A stretch of 64,000 nt of DNA from Rossellomorea arthrocnemi (GCF_904424705.1 NZ_CAJGBF010000019.1:1-64000), one strand, 5' to 3'. Counted from the first letter of the stretch, positions 36,633 through 45,633 are shown. Notes: generated by a model from the letters alone, not told the origin. A program made the numbers and translations.

Positions 36633-36673
36633 TCCAAGAGAAATTTTGTAGCCTGATAAAAACTAATCTAAGT

Positions 36674-36723
36674 AAAGCCCGAATACTTTCCCTTCTAAGG
36701 GACAGAATAGTTCGGGTTTTTCA
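36674..36723 (+). terminator. Rho-independent terminator
   Basis: Stem AAAGCCCGAA against TTCGGGTTTTT with an inner CCCTT/AAGGG pairing, then TTTTTC. It follows the DUF4956 remnant. Confidence 0.75.
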
Positions 36724-36829
36724 TTTGGTCAATGATGTAAATTTTCCTTTTCTGGGGGTGATGGGAGGGGATCGCAGCTAATGAGAGACCAATGATTTTT
36801 TTGTTTTATCTCGGCATCCGGCGAAAATA

Positions 36830-36878
36830 TTGACCACAATGGTCATTTTTGTTATATTAAAAATGACCATTGTGGTCA
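36830..36878 (+). promoter_or_regulatory. Promoter flanked by two TetR operators
   Basis: TTGACC (36830-36835), 17 bp, TATATT (36853-36858). The palindrome TGACCACAATGGTCA (36831-36845) covers the -35, and TGACCATTGTGGTCA (36864-36878) lies over the start region. The two sites are mirror images, so the whole 48 bp is also one long inverted repeat. This is a textbook layout for autorepression of the TetR-ABC operon. Confidence 0.85.
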
Positions 36879-36903
36879 TCTTTTGAAAGGAGGCAGCATA
36901 AGT

Positions 36904-37527
36904 ATTAGTACTAAATTTAAAAATTTGAAAATAGAGAAACAAGCACGAATTATCAATGCAGCAATGAAAGAATTTGTTAACAGTGGATATGATAAGGCAT
37001 CAACAAATGAAATAGTAAAGGAAGCACAGATATCTAAAGGATCCTTGTTTAACTATTTTAAAAATAAAAAGGATCTGTACCTGTTTTTAATTGAATACTC
37101 TATGAACATCATTGAGGAAATCTATGAAAAAATAGACATGAAAGAAAGGGACCTATTCAAGAAAATCCACCAGGTGGGGATGGTCAAATTAAATATACAA
37201 AAAAAATCCCCCTTAGTATTTGATTTCCTTAAATCGCTTGGTAATGAAAACGGACCGGAAGTGAAATTTGATATTGATCGGATAAAGGGAAGCATTATGG
37301 ATGATGGCTTGAAAAAAATCTACCAAAATATAGATTGGTCCAAATTCAGAGAGGGTGTTGATCCGGAAAAGGCAGTGCATATCCTTAATTGGACAATGGT
37401 GGGTTTTGCAGAATTACAAATGGCAAAGATCGATTCTTTTGATCAAGTCGGGTTGGAGATATTCAATGAATGGAACAGCTATTCTGAAATTCTGAGACGT
37501 TGTTTCTATAAAGATGGGGAGGAATGA
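36904..37527 (+). CDS. TetR-family repressor of the downstream ABC exporter
   Basis: About 207 aa. The N-terminal HTH reads RIINAAMKEFVNSGYDKAST, NEIVKEAQISKGSLFNYF and KNKKDLYLFLIEY, followed by a helical ligand domain. No ATG/GTG start fits. AAAGGAGG is at 36886-36893, and the normal TetR beginning (S-T-K-F-K-N-L-K-I-E-K-Q) starts right after ATT 36904, so ATT replaces ATG. The TTG at 36883 precedes the SD, and TTG 36925 would cut into the HTH leader. It ends just before the ABC ATPase start. Operators upstream indicate autoregulation. Confidence 0.85.
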   Translation: MSTKFKNLKIEKQARIINAAMKEFVNSGYDKASTNEIVKEAQISKGSLFNYFKNKKDLYLFLIEYSMNIIEEIYEKIDMKERDLFKKIHQVGMVKLNIQKKSPLVFDFLKSLGNENGPEVKFDIDRIKGSIMDDGLKKIYQNIDWSKFREGVDPEKAVHILNWTMVGFAELQMAKIDSFDQVGLEIFNEWNSYSEILRRCFYKDGEE

Positions 37528-37531
37528 ACAA

Positions 37532-38440
37532 ATGAGCTTACTGAATGTAACCAATTTATCAAAGAAGTTTGGAAAGTTTACTGCCTTGGACAAGATCAAT
37601 CTTGAGGTGAATAAAGGAGAGGTTGTAGGATTTATCGGTCCCAATGGTGCAGGGAAATCAACCACAATTCGTATTTTACTAGGAATCTTAAAGGCAACAG
37701 ATGGTGAGGTGAAGATTTTCAACAAAGACGCATGGCAGAATGCTGTAGACATCCATCAAAACATTGCCTATGTCCCTGGTGATGTGAATTTATGGCCTAA
37801 CCTGACAGGGGGAGAGGTCATTGATTTATTCGTGAAACTCAATGGTACCGCGAATAGGGAAAAACGTGAGGAGTTGATAAAAAAATTTGATTTAGATCCC
37901 TCCAAAAAGTGTAGAACGTATTCCAAAGGAAATCGACAAAAGGTAGCTTTAGTCGCGGCCTTTTCATCTGATGCGGATCTCTACATTCTGGATGAACCCA
38001 CTTCCGGACTAGACCCATTAATGGAAAAGGTGTTTCAGGAATGTGTGATGGATGTTAAAAGACAAGGAAAAAGTGTCCTGCTTTCCAGTCACATTTTATC
38101 AGAGGTAGAGAAGCTGTGCGACCGTGTCAGTATTATTCGCCAAGGTAAGATAATAGAGTCAGGGTCATTAAGCGAGCTTCGTCACTTAACACGAACACAA
38201 ATGCTCGTTGAAACCAGAATGCCGATTACAGGTTTACATGAGCTTGAAGGCATCCATGAAATTGAGGAAAGCGAGCATGGGATATCATTTCAGGTTGACA
38301 CTGAGCAAATAGATGCTGTTATCAAGCATATAAGTCCATATGGAATTGTTAAGCTGGAAAGCGCCCCGCCAACGCTGGAAGATTTATTTATGAGTCATTA
38401 TGAAGGAGCGAAGGATTCAAGAGAGGGAGGTGTACACTAA
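37532..38440 (+). CDS. ABC transporter ATP-binding protein
   Basis: A 302-aa ATPase of the drug/antibiotic exporter group. Walker A GPNGAGKST at 36-44, signature YSKGNRQK at 130-137 (in place of LSGGQ, typical of this group), Walker B LYILDEPTSG at 150-159, H-loop SSHILSEVE, and a C-terminal extension of about 90 residues. ATG 37532 follows GGGGAGG; the earlier ATG 37514 is inside the tetR gene. It overlaps the permease start (TAATG). Confidence 0.92.
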   Translation: MSLLNVTNLSKKFGKFTALDKINLEVNKGEVVGFIGPNGAGKSTTIRILLGILKATDGEVKIFNKDAWQNAVDIHQNIAYVPGDVNLWPNLTGGEVIDLFVKLNGTANREKREELIKKFDLDPSKKCRTYSKGNRQKVALVAAFSSDADLYILDEPTSGLDPLMEKVFQECVMDVKRQGKSVLLSSHILSEVEKLCDRVSIIRQGKIIESGSLSELRHLTRTQMLVETRMPITGLHELEGIHEIEESEHGISFQVDTEQIDAVIKHISPYGIVKLESAPPTLEDLFMSHYEGAKDSREGGVH

Positions 38441-40041
38441 TGGCAGCCAATTTAATGGCTAAAACGGCTTCCCTTTCTACATTCATTTTCCGTCTTGATC
38501 GTATCCGGATCCCCATCTGGATCATCTCCCTTACGTTTTTTACGATTGTCGTCCCAACTTCATTTAAGGGTTTGTACAGCTCACAACAGGAAAGAGATGC
38601 AATGGCCCAAACAATGGCCAACCCTGCGATGACAGCCATGACTGGTCCAGCCGATTTAAGCAACTATACGATTGGTGTCATGACAGCACATCAGATGTTA
38701 CTTATGACCGCCGCAGTGGTAGGGTTAATGTCCATCCTCCTTGTCACTCGCCACACCCGTGCTGCTGAAGAGGATGGCCGTTTGGAAATGCTTCGTTCGT
38801 TACCGACGGGACGCCTTTCCTACTTAAATGCAGTCTTACTTGTCATAACGGCTACGTGTGTGGGACTTGCATTGATCAATGGTTTTGGCCTATTTGCCCT
38901 TGGGATTGACAGCATAGATCTTGAAGGCTCCTTACTGTATGGTACGGCATTAGGGGCGACTGGTTTATTCTTTGCAGGGGTAACAGCCATATTTGCACAG
39001 CTGTCGGACAGTTCACGTGGCACCATCGGTTACTCGATCGCCGTACTTCTTCTTTCTTATCTGCTCCGTGCCATCACGGATGTAAGCAATGAAGCGCTGT
39101 CGTGGATTTCCCCACTGGCATGGGTAACAAAAGCGGAAGTTTACGATTCTAATAATTGGTGGCCGATTATTTTAATGATTGCCACTTCAATCATTCTTTA
39201 TGGGATAGCAAATTATTTGAACGTCATTCGTGACTTGGATCGTGGCTTTCTACCATCCAAGCCCGGAAAAAAACATGCGTCCCGCTTTTTGCAAACTCCC
39301 ATCGGTCTTGCAATAAGATTGCAACGAACCGGTATCATCTCTTGGGCCATTGGTATGTATGTGTTAGGTGCCTCTTACGGATCCGTTCTAGGAGATCTGG
39401 AATCCTTTTTTGCTGAAAGCGAAACGATGAAGCAATTGTTACAACCAGCAGAAGGGGTAACGTTGATAGAACAATTTATCCCAATGTTAATGATCGTCAT
39501 TTCACTGCTGGCAACCATCCCACCCGTTATGTCCATGAATAAGCTGCGCGGGGAGGAGAAGAAGGAACGAATTTTCCACCTGTTAAGCAGAACCGTTTCT
39601 CGAACAAAACTATTGGGCAGTTACTTCATCCTTGCTATAGTCAATGGTTTCATCATGATTTCCCTTGCAGCGCTTGGACTATGGTCGGCGGGTAATGCAG
39701 TGGTGGAAGGGGGATTATCCTTTGAGATGATCTTTGGCGCAGCCCTGTCCTACTATCCAGCCATGCTCGTCATGATTGGGATAGCAGTATTTCTTATGGG
39801 CTATTTGCCAAAGCTAACGAGCATGATATGGCTTTATGTTTTTTATTCTTTTATCGTGTTGTATCTGGGAGGATTATTCCAATTTTCAGATTGGATAGGC
39901 AGCATTTCACCTTTTGGTCACGTCCCACAAACACCGATTGAAGACTTCTCTATCGTGCCACTTCTCCTTTTATGCATAATTGCATTTGTACTGACAGGGG
40001 CAGGGTTTATTGGATTTAACAAACGTGATATCGAAACCTGA
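38440..40041 (+). CDS. ABC exporter permease (tetronasin-resistance type)
   Basis: A 533-aa membrane protein with about 12 helices in two similar halves of six, as in TnrB-like polyether/polyketide exporters. The first half has the RLEMLRSLPTGRLSYLNAVL cytoplasmic motif, the second the matching ERIFHLLSRTVSRTKLLGSY. It works with the ATPase directly upstream under TetR control. Likely substrate is a hydrophobic antibiotic, by family only. It is followed by a strong terminator. Confidence 0.85.
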   Translation: MAANLMAKTASLSTFIFRLDRIRIPIWIISLTFFTIVVPTSFKGLYSSQQERDAMAQTMANPAMTAMTGPADLSNYTIGVMTAHQMLLMTAAVVGLMSILLVTRHTRAAEEDGRLEMLRSLPTGRLSYLNAVLLVITATCVGLALINGFGLFALGIDSIDLEGSLLYGTALGATGLFFAGVTAIFAQLSDSSRGTIGYSIAVLLLSYLLRAITDVSNEALSWISPLAWVTKAEVYDSNNWWPIILMIATSIILYGIANYLNVIRDLDRGFLPSKPGKKHASRFLQTPIGLAIRLQRTGIISWAIGMYVLGASYGSVLGDLESFFAESETMKQLLQPAEGVTLIEQFIPMLMIVISLLATIPPVMSMNKLRGEEKKERIFHLLSRTVSRTKLLGSYFILAIVNGFIMISLAALGLWSAGNAVVEGGLSFEMIFGAALSYYPAMLVMIGIAVFLMGYLPKLTSMIWLYVFYSFIVLYLGGLFQFSDWIGSISPFGHVPQTPIEDFSIVPLLLLCIIAFVLTGAGFIGFNKRDIET

Positions 40042-40050
40042 TTGAAAAAG

Positions 40051-40083
40051 AGGACCTCCAATGAGTGATTGGAGGTCCTTTTA
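40051..40083 (+). terminator. Terminator of the tetR-ABC operon
   Basis: Perfect 12-bp stem AGGACCTCCAAT / ATTGGAGGTCCT, then TTTTATT. Confidence 0.92.
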
Positions 40084-40165
40084 TTCCTTATGATAAAAAG
40101 AAGGAAGGTTGTACTATCACAGATTAGAATTTCATAGATTTACTAAATATATCTTTACAGGTGAG

Positions 40166-40184
40166 AATGATAATTGTTATCATT
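40166..40184. promoter_or_regulatory. Fur box
   Basis: AATGATAATTGTTATCATT is a dyad with 8-bp arms. Its inner 7-1-7 core TGATAAT-T-GTTATCA differs at one base from the Bacillus Fur consensus. It lies 35 bp before the nitroreductase start, where Fur would block transcription when iron is plentiful. Confidence 0.8.
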
Positions 40185-40218
40185 TAAAGAGATCACTATT
40201 ATGTAAGGGGATTGTACA

Positions 40219-40773
40219 ATGGGAAAAACAAAATCAAGTTTAGCCGAAATCATTCGAGAACGTCGTTCGATTAAAAGTGGATATATGGATAAAGAAGTGA
40301 CAGAGGAAACCGTACTAGAGATCTTAAACGATGCCATCTGGGCACCGAACCACGGATTAAGAGAGCCTTGGCGCTTTATTTTTGTGCCAACGAAAGAGAA
40401 GGAAGACTTTGTTGAAGGTCTAGTAAAGACATTTTCCCCGGACATGCAGGAAAACAGAAGGAATTATTTCAGCCAGCCGGCTGCATTCCTTATTGTAGTC
40501 ATGGAGGAAGATCCGAGACAAAAGCAATGGGAAGAGAATTTCGGTGCGGTCAGTTCGTTAATTCAAAACTTCCAATTGCTGGCTTGGGAACAGAAGCTTG
40601 GCGTCGTATGGAAGACGAATCCACATATATATGATCCAAAAGTGCGGGACTTATTAAATGTGAAACTTGGAGAGAAAATTGTTGGATTTTTGCACATGGG
40701 GTATTTTGAAAAAGCTCCTCAAGTGAGACCTCGAACAACAGCAGAAGAGAAGTGGACGGTTTACAGGAACTGA
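40219..40773 (+). CDS. Nitroreductase family FMN protein (YfhC-like)
   Basis: A 184-aa flavoprotein: IIRERRSIKSGYMDKEVTEE is the RRS-type FMN phosphate site, APNHGLREPWRF the second FMN contact, and VGFLHMGYFEKAPQVRPRT the C-terminal turn. Members reduce nitro groups, quinones or other electrophiles with NAD(P)H. B. subtilis yfhC, a similar protein, is in the Fur regulon as I recall, and a clear Fur box is present here too. ATG after AAGGGGATTG. Confidence 0.83.
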   Translation: MGKTKSSLAEIIRERRSIKSGYMDKEVTEETVLEILNDAIWAPNHGLREPWRFIFVPTKEKEDFVEGLVKTFSPDMQENRRNYFSQPAAFLIVVMEEDPRQKQWEENFGAVSSLIQNFQLLAWEQKLGVVWKTNPHIYDPKVRDLLNVKLGEKIVGFLHMGYFEKAPQVRPRTTAEEKWTVYRN

Positions 40774-40801
40774 TTCCATTATGAAAAAGCATACGACTCT
40801 G

Positions 40802-40830
40802 GACTCACCTTGACGGTTGGGTCTTTTTTT
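40802..40830 (+). terminator. Rho-independent terminator
   Basis: Stem GACTCACC / GGTTGGGTC with a bulge and G-T pairs, followed by seven T. Confidence 0.6.
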
Positions 40831-40954
40831 GTAGTTGTCAGCAAAGTTTCGGTCTTACCACCACTCATAATCAGATTGCTACCTTTTATCTTTTCAACAA
40901 ACGGGTAGTATAATAGGTTGTAAGAACCTACCTTTTTTAGGAGATGTAATAGTT

Positions 40955-41407
40955 ATGATCATCAGAAAACGAAAGCCGGATGAAAATTATCCAATGGAAT
41001 TGTTGCTCCTGGCAGATCCTTCAGAGGAGATTGTAAAGGAGTACGTTTCAAGGGGAGAATGCTTTGTAGCGGAGCTCGAAAAGAAAACCGTTGGCGTTTA
41101 TGTCTTGCTCCCGACAAGACCCGAAACCGTCGAGCTGGTGAATGTGGCGGTTGCAGAAAAAATGCATGGCAAGGGGATTGGAAAACAATTGGTAATGGAT
41201 GCCATAAAGGTGGCCAGGGAGAGAGGCTACAAGACCATCGAAGTGGGGACCGGGAACTCAGGTGTCGGTCAGTTGGCCCTTTATCAAAAGTGTGGATTCA
41301 GGATCGTAGGGGTCGATTTGGACTTTTTCATCAGGCACTATCCTGATGAAATATTTGAAAATGGGATCCAGTGCAGAGATATGATCCGGATGTCTCAGGA
41401 ATTATAG
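40955..41407 (+). CDS. GNAT family N-acetyltransferase
   Basis: A 150-aa acetyltransferase: acetyl-CoA loop VAEKMHGKGIGKQLVMDAI, then TIEVGTGNSGVGQLALYQKCGF and a C-terminal HYPDEIFENGIQCRDMIRMS. The latter pattern recurs in a small Bacillus GNAT subgroup (YvbK-like). Substrate unknown. ATG after TAGGAGATG. A TATAAT is present at 40909-40914 with a poor -35. Confidence 0.85.
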   Translation: MIIRKRKPDENYPMELLLLADPSEEIVKEYVSRGECFVAELEKKTVGVYVLLPTRPETVELVNVAVAEKMHGKGIGKQLVMDAIKVARERGYKTIEVGTGNSGVGQLALYQKCGFRIVGVDLDFFIRHYPDEIFENGIQCRDMIRMSQEL

Positions 41408-41442
41408 AAGAGACCCTTCCCCCTGATTTGGGTCTCTTCCGT
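41407..41442. terminator. Bidirectional terminator
   Basis: Stem GAAGAGACCC / GGGTCTCTTC between the GNAT gene and the convergent oxidoreductase; T-rich on both sides. Confidence 0.8.
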
Positions 41443-41447
41443 TTGGT

Positions 41448-42416
41448 TTAAGGAATTAATAAAATCTTTCCTGTACTTTTTCGGCTTTCTAAGTATTTAT
41501 GTGCTTTCGCACCTTCGCTTAAAGGAAAGACTGTTGGTTCAGAAACCTTTAACGTTCCTTCTTGAATCCAGGCGAATAATTCGTGTGAGCGGGTCACCCG
41601 TTCTTCGTGGGATGTCAATACATTCCACAAATCTCCGCCTGTCAGGGTCTTCGAGGTGTCCATCAGCATCCGGGGGTCAACGGAAACAGGATCTCCTCCG
41701 GCCATTCCAAAAAATACGACCGTCCCTCCGATGCGGGTGACTTCGAAACTGTCCATCAGTGTGGAACCTACGGATTCATATACAACGTCCACGCCGTTAC
41801 CACTTGTCACATCCTCAACGTGCTGTTTCCAGTCTTCACGGTATAAAAACATGTGATCTGCTCCAATGGACAACGCGGCTTGTCTCTTTTCTTCCGAAGA
41901 TGTTAACCCAATGACGCTTCCCCCTAATATCTTGATGATCTGTACTAGAAGCTGCCCGACTCCACCTGCAGACGCATGGATTAAAGCAGCATCCCCATTT
42001 TTGATACTATAGCTGTCTTTTGTTAAGTAATGAGCAGTAAGTCCTTGTAATAGTAGGGATGCAGCTGTTTCGTAAGATATATCATCAGGCAGTGGAATAG
42101 CTTTCTCTTTGGGCACGGCTACAAGTTCAGCATTGGCATAAGGTACATCGGCAAAAGCGATGCGGTCACCAACTTCTATTCCTGTCACGTTGCTTCCTAC
42201 ACGTTGGACGATTCCCGCTCCTTCATACCCGCATATATAAGGAGGATTGCCTGCTAAGTGGTAATTCCCCTTTCTTCTGTATACATCCGCGAAATTCAGC
42301 CCGATTGCCTTCATTTCTAGTAACACTTCATCCGGTCCCATTACGGGAGAATCGATCTCCTGGTAATGGAGGACATCCGGTCCACCGAATTTTTCAAATA
42401 TGAGTGCTTTCATCAT
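41448..42416 (-). CDS. NADPH:quinone oxidoreductase (zeta-crystallin type)
   Basis: A 322-aa medium-chain reductase without the zinc ligands. Start MKALIFEKFGGPDVL, GroES-like domain to about 120 (GLNFADVYRRKGNY), then the Rossmann NADPH motif ASAGGVGQLLVQI and GADHMFLYRE. It reduces quinones or enones by one or two electrons. ATG (two in a row) after GAGGAGAG. It stands alone and is convergent to a GNAT gene. Confidence 0.88.
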   Translation of the reverse strand: MMKALIFEKFGGPDVLHYQEIDSPVMGPDEVLLEMKAIGLNFADVYRRKGNYHLAGNPPYICGYEGAGIVQRVGSNVTGIEVGDRIAFADVPYANAELVAVPKEKAIPLPDDISYETAASLLLQGLTAHYLTKDSYSIKNGDAALIHASAGGVGQLLVQIIKILGGSVIGLTSSEEKRQAALSIGADHMFLYREDWKQHVEDVTSGNGVDVVYESVGSTLMDSFEVTRIGGTVVFFGMAGGDPVSVDPRMLMDTSKTLTGGDLWNVLTSHEERVTRSHELFAWIQEGTLKVSEPTVFPLSEGAKAHKYLESRKSTGKILLIP

Positions 42417-42792
42417 TTACTCTCCTCTATAGAAACAGTCCATTTTAGTGTAACCAGTTCTTTTTCTTTTGACTAGCAATGAGCTTTCTTCTTCCTATGG
42501 GTACTTCCAGGTGCCTATGCCACTTTAAAGTGCGTTCTTCCCAAAAGGATAGCTCTCCTTCATAATTCAGTTTAGCTTTTCAAACAGTACCTATTTGATT
42601 TGACAGAAGAGGTTTGAAAGGCATATAGGCACTTAAAGGTCTTTAGGTTACAAAAAAGTACCTACATGACTTAAAAGTGCGTACTTCCATAAGTCATTTA
42701 TACACATTATCATGATGTGTACAGAGAAACGGAAGGCGCCTTCGTTTCTCAATTCAATAAACGAATGGTCCATTTAAGGAGGAATTTACATT
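42417..42792. repeat. Gap with degenerate repeats around AGTGCGTACTTCC
   Basis: TAAAGTGCGTTCTTCC (about 42525-42540) recurs as TAAAAGTGCGTACTTCC (about 42672-42688). CCTATG occurs at 42494 and 42514 (20 bp apart), AGTACCTA at 42587 and 42658, and the reverse form ATAGGCACTT at about 42625. The units are too degraded to define a period. No gene is supported here, and the SD of the MFS gene is at the right edge. Confidence 0.45.
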
Positions 42793-43998
42793 ATGAGTAC
42801 AAGCTCAGCTACTATAAATCAGTCGAAAACGAAAGGTGGAACCCCGGCGTTACTTGCACTCGCCATCAGTGCCTTTGGAATCGGGACGACAGAATTTGTG
42901 CCCGTTGGATTATTATCATCGATTGCCGATGATTTATCGATATCGATTACACTTGCAGGATTGTTGATTTCTGGCTATGCCATCGGAGTCGCCATTGGTG
43001 CTCCTATCCTGACCGCATTGACCAGTAAGGTGAGCAGGAAGACCCTTCTCATGTCCTTGATGCTCTTGTTCATCGTTGGGAACTCGGTTGCCGCCCTTTC
43101 CACAAGCTTCGGATTATTGCTCGTTGCCCGGTTTATCACGGCATTCTCCCACGGTATTTTCTTCTCGATCGGATCGACGATTGCTGCCGATCTGGTGCCC
43201 GTAAATAAGCGGGCAAGTGCGATTGCCTTTATGTTCACGGGGCTGACGGTTGCAACCGTTACAGGTGTACCACTTGGAACCTTCATCGGACAGGCATTCG
43301 GCTGGAGAGCTACATTTTGGGGAGTCGCCCTTCTCGGTGTTGTAGGAATCATTGCCAGTTCCATCCTTGTACCGAAGAACTTAAAAGAGTCACCACCTGC
43401 TAAATTCAGCGATCAATTGAAGATTATGACGAACGGCCGGTTACTATTAGCTTTTGCCATCACTGCACTTGGATATGGCGGAACGTTCGTCGCATTTACG
43501 TATTTAACACCATTACTGCAAGACGTGACAGGGTTCAGCGCGAAATGGGTGAGCATCATCCTTCTTGTATACGGAATTGCCGTTGCCATTGGGAATGTCA
43601 TCGGAGGGAAAGCATCGGACAAGAGTCCGTTAAAAGCGTTGTTCTGGATGTTTGTTATGCAAGCCATCATTCTACTCGTCCTTACTTTCGCAGCACCATT
43701 CAAAGTGGCCGGTCTGATCGCGATCTTTCTTATGGGCTTATTCGCTTTCATGAACGTGCCCGGACTTCAAATCCTTGTTGTCAACCTGGCTGAAAAATAT
43801 GTACCGTCAGCAGTCAATGTGGCGTCAGCACTGAACATCGCAGCGTTTAACGTCGGGATCGCGATCGGTTCCTTTGTTGGAGGACTGATCGTAGATGGAA
43901 TCGGATTGATTCATACGCCATGGATCGGTGCCATCATGGTGGCAGGAGCTGTCCTGTTAACGGCTTGGCTCCGCGGGATCGAACGGAAATCAGCCTAA
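42793..43998 (+). CDS. MFS transporter (DHA1, AraJ/YdhP-like)
   Basis: A 401-aa proton-coupled exporter with 12 helices. Signature TTEFVPVGLL in TM1, motif A-like TALTSKVSRKTLL between TM2 and TM3, and motif C-like GWRATFWGVALLGV. The family exports sugars, purine analogues or drugs. ATG after AAGGAGGAA. The base composition is a little richer in GC than the flanking gap, as often in well-expressed membrane genes. It stands alone. Confidence 0.87.
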   Translation: MSTSSATINQSKTKGGTPALLALAISAFGIGTTEFVPVGLLSSIADDLSISITLAGLLISGYAIGVAIGAPILTALTSKVSRKTLLMSLMLLFIVGNSVAALSTSFGLLLVARFITAFSHGIFFSIGSTIAADLVPVNKRASAIAFMFTGLTVATVTGVPLGTFIGQAFGWRATFWGVALLGVVGIIASSILVPKNLKESPPAKFSDQLKIMTNGRLLLAFAITALGYGGTFVAFTYLTPLLQDVTGFSAKWVSIILLVYGIAVAIGNVIGGKASDKSPLKALFWMFVMQAIILLVLTFAAPFKVAGLIAIFLMGLFAFMNVPGLQILVVNLAEKYVPSAVNVASALNIAAFNVGIAIGSFVGGLIVDGIGLIHTPWIGAIMVAGAVLLTAWLRGIERKSA

Positions 43999-44257
43999 AA
44001 GGTATGGCAAATTAGAGGTTCTCATCGATTATGTTATCAAATTAACAAGTGAAATAACATACTGATTAACGGAGTGCGATTTAGTCATTTGAAGTATAAG
44101 AATAATCAAAATGAATAGGGGAATTAGGTGTAAGTTAGAGAAGTAATGTATGTTAAAGAGGAGCATAAGGACTTAAAGTTGTACTCGATAATAAAAAAGG
44201 AGAGTAAAGCCTTTTCATTGGTATGATGGGTAGAGAAAATAAAGAAGAGTCGAATTC

Positions 44258-44294
44258 AAGGAACATTTCGAAAATACGAAATGTTCCTTTTTTT
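44258..44294 (+). terminator. Rho-independent terminator
   Basis: Perfect 13-bp stem AAGGAACATTTCG / CGAAATGTTCCTT with a 6-nt loop and seven T. The preceding gap 43999-44257 holds no convincing gene; a 26-codon ORF near 44147 has no clear SD. Confidence 0.92.
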
Positions 44295-44296
44295 AA

Positions 44297-44305
44297 TGCT
44301 ATAAT
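44297..44305 (+). promoter_or_regulatory. Extended -10 promoter of amj
   Basis: TGCTATAAT, an extended -10, directly follows the terminator T-run and is 30 bp before the amj start. Confidence 0.6.
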
Positions 44306-44334
44306 ATGTTTGGATAAAAAAGGGAGTTGTCGTC

Positions 44335-45156
44335 GTGGAGTTTATATCGTTACCGGTCATTTCAATTGCACTATTCATCTTAATCATACATAGCATTGAA
44401 ACACTTGCTTATGCAGTCAGGTTATCGGGGGCAAGGGTGAAGTTAATCGCCTCTGGTCTTTCCCTGTTTAATATGATGGTCATTGTGTCACGAATGTCGA
44501 ATATGATGCAGCAGCCTTTCACAGGAGGTCTCACCGATTCTGCGCCAGATGGTCGAAAATTAGAAGTGGTAGAAGAGCAATTCAGGGTGCTGATCGGTGC
44601 CTCGACTTTAGGGACTCTCATAGGGGTCGTGTTATTGCCTACGTTCGTCGCTTTGTTTTCCAGGGGTATTATCCATCTTTCGGAGCAGGGAGGTTCTGTG
44701 CCGAGATTAATCAAGCTTGGGTTTCAAAATGATTTTTATAAAAGAGGGGTCCGTCATTTCGCCAAGCCGGGAAGAAGATATTTATCGGGAATCAATTTCA
44801 GGAGGATTCCAAAGAGACTATTTTTCATCAATATGCTGATTACAGCCGTTTACACGATTGGTGTTCTATCAGCCCTATATGCTGCCCTCATCGTACCGGA
44901 TCGACAAGGCAGTGCCACCATGGCTTCGGGATTGATCAATGGTATCGCAACGATCTTATTGACGCTTTTCATTGACCCGAAGATATCCGTCCTGGCAGAT
45001 GATGTGGCAAATGGGAAGGGGAATTATCAAGAGCTAAAGGGTCTTTCCATTATGATGGTCATCTCCAGACTGTTCGGGACACTGCTCGCTCAACTAATCT
45101 TTATCCCGGGTTCCTATTATATTGCCTGGATGAGTCAATTTTTTGTTACGAAGTAA
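44335..45156 (+). CDS. amj: Lipid II flippase Amj
   Basis: A 273-aa membrane protein of the Amj (YdaH, DUF2837) family, the alternative to MurJ that flips undecaprenyl-pyrophosphate-linked peptidoglycan precursors outward in B. subtilis. Hallmarks are HSIETLAYAVRLSGARVKLI, SRMSNMMQQPFTGGL and FIDPKISVLADDV. About 6-7 helices. The GTG start follows GGGAG. A membrane protein of 139 aa follows 18 bp later and may be co-expressed. Confidence 0.88.
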   Translation: MEFISLPVISIALFILIIHSIETLAYAVRLSGARVKLIASGLSLFNMMVIVSRMSNMMQQPFTGGLTDSAPDGRKLEVVEEQFRVLIGASTLGTLIGVVLLPTFVALFSRGIIHLSEQGGSVPRLIKLGFQNDFYKRGVRHFAKPGRRYLSGINFRRIPKRLFFINMLITAVYTIGVLSALYAALIVPDRQGSATMASGLINGIATILLTLFIDPKISVLADDVANGKGNYQELKGLSIMMVISRLFGTLLAQLIFIPGSYYIAWMSQFFVTK

Positions 45157-45174
45157 GTAAGGAGGAGGGATTCC

Positions 45175-45594
45175 TTGTCTGGAACTACATATTTTTACGC
45201 ATTGGCAGTGCTTGTGCTCTTTTTTTTGATTCCTTATTTAACCTTAAGGGACATAAAGAAAGGGAGAAAAATCTCGGCTGTTTTTACTTCAAAAGTCATG
45301 CTGGTGATCTTGCTTTTTGTGGCGTTAGGGGAAGTGTTGAACGTTTTTTTTGATGAAGCATCTATGATGTATTACAATCAGATATTCTTCCTTGGTATCA
45401 TCATACTTATCGTTTTGCCGCTGATCCTGCTCTTCTTTTACACGTTGAAAAATGATTGGAAGAAGTGGAAGGATCCAAATGAATATAAATACCAGTGGCT
45501 GTACAAAGTGAGGTACTTATTGATGACTGCTGTCGGTGCATTATTCATAGGGGCGTTGTTTCGGTTTTACCAGATTTTTATGGTTCTTTTTTAA
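45175..45594 (+). CDS. Hypothetical four-TM membrane protein
   Basis: A 139-aa protein with hydrophobic segments at about 5-22, 40-58, 68-90 and 115-135. The loop DIKKGRKIS and the segment DWKKWKDPNEYKYQW are cytosolic by charge. The TTG start follows AAGGAGGAGGG. It is placed directly behind amj. Family not recognised. Confidence 0.7.
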   Translation: MSGTTYFYALAVLVLFFLIPYLTLRDIKKGRKISAVFTSKVMLVILLFVALGEVLNVFFDEASMMYYNQIFFLGIIILIVLPLILLFFYTLKNDWKKWKDPNEYKYQWLYKVRYLLMTAVGALFIGALFRFYQIFMVLF

Positions 45595-45633
45595 CGAAAG
45601 CACTATTTAGACTTTTACGTAAGGAGATAATTT

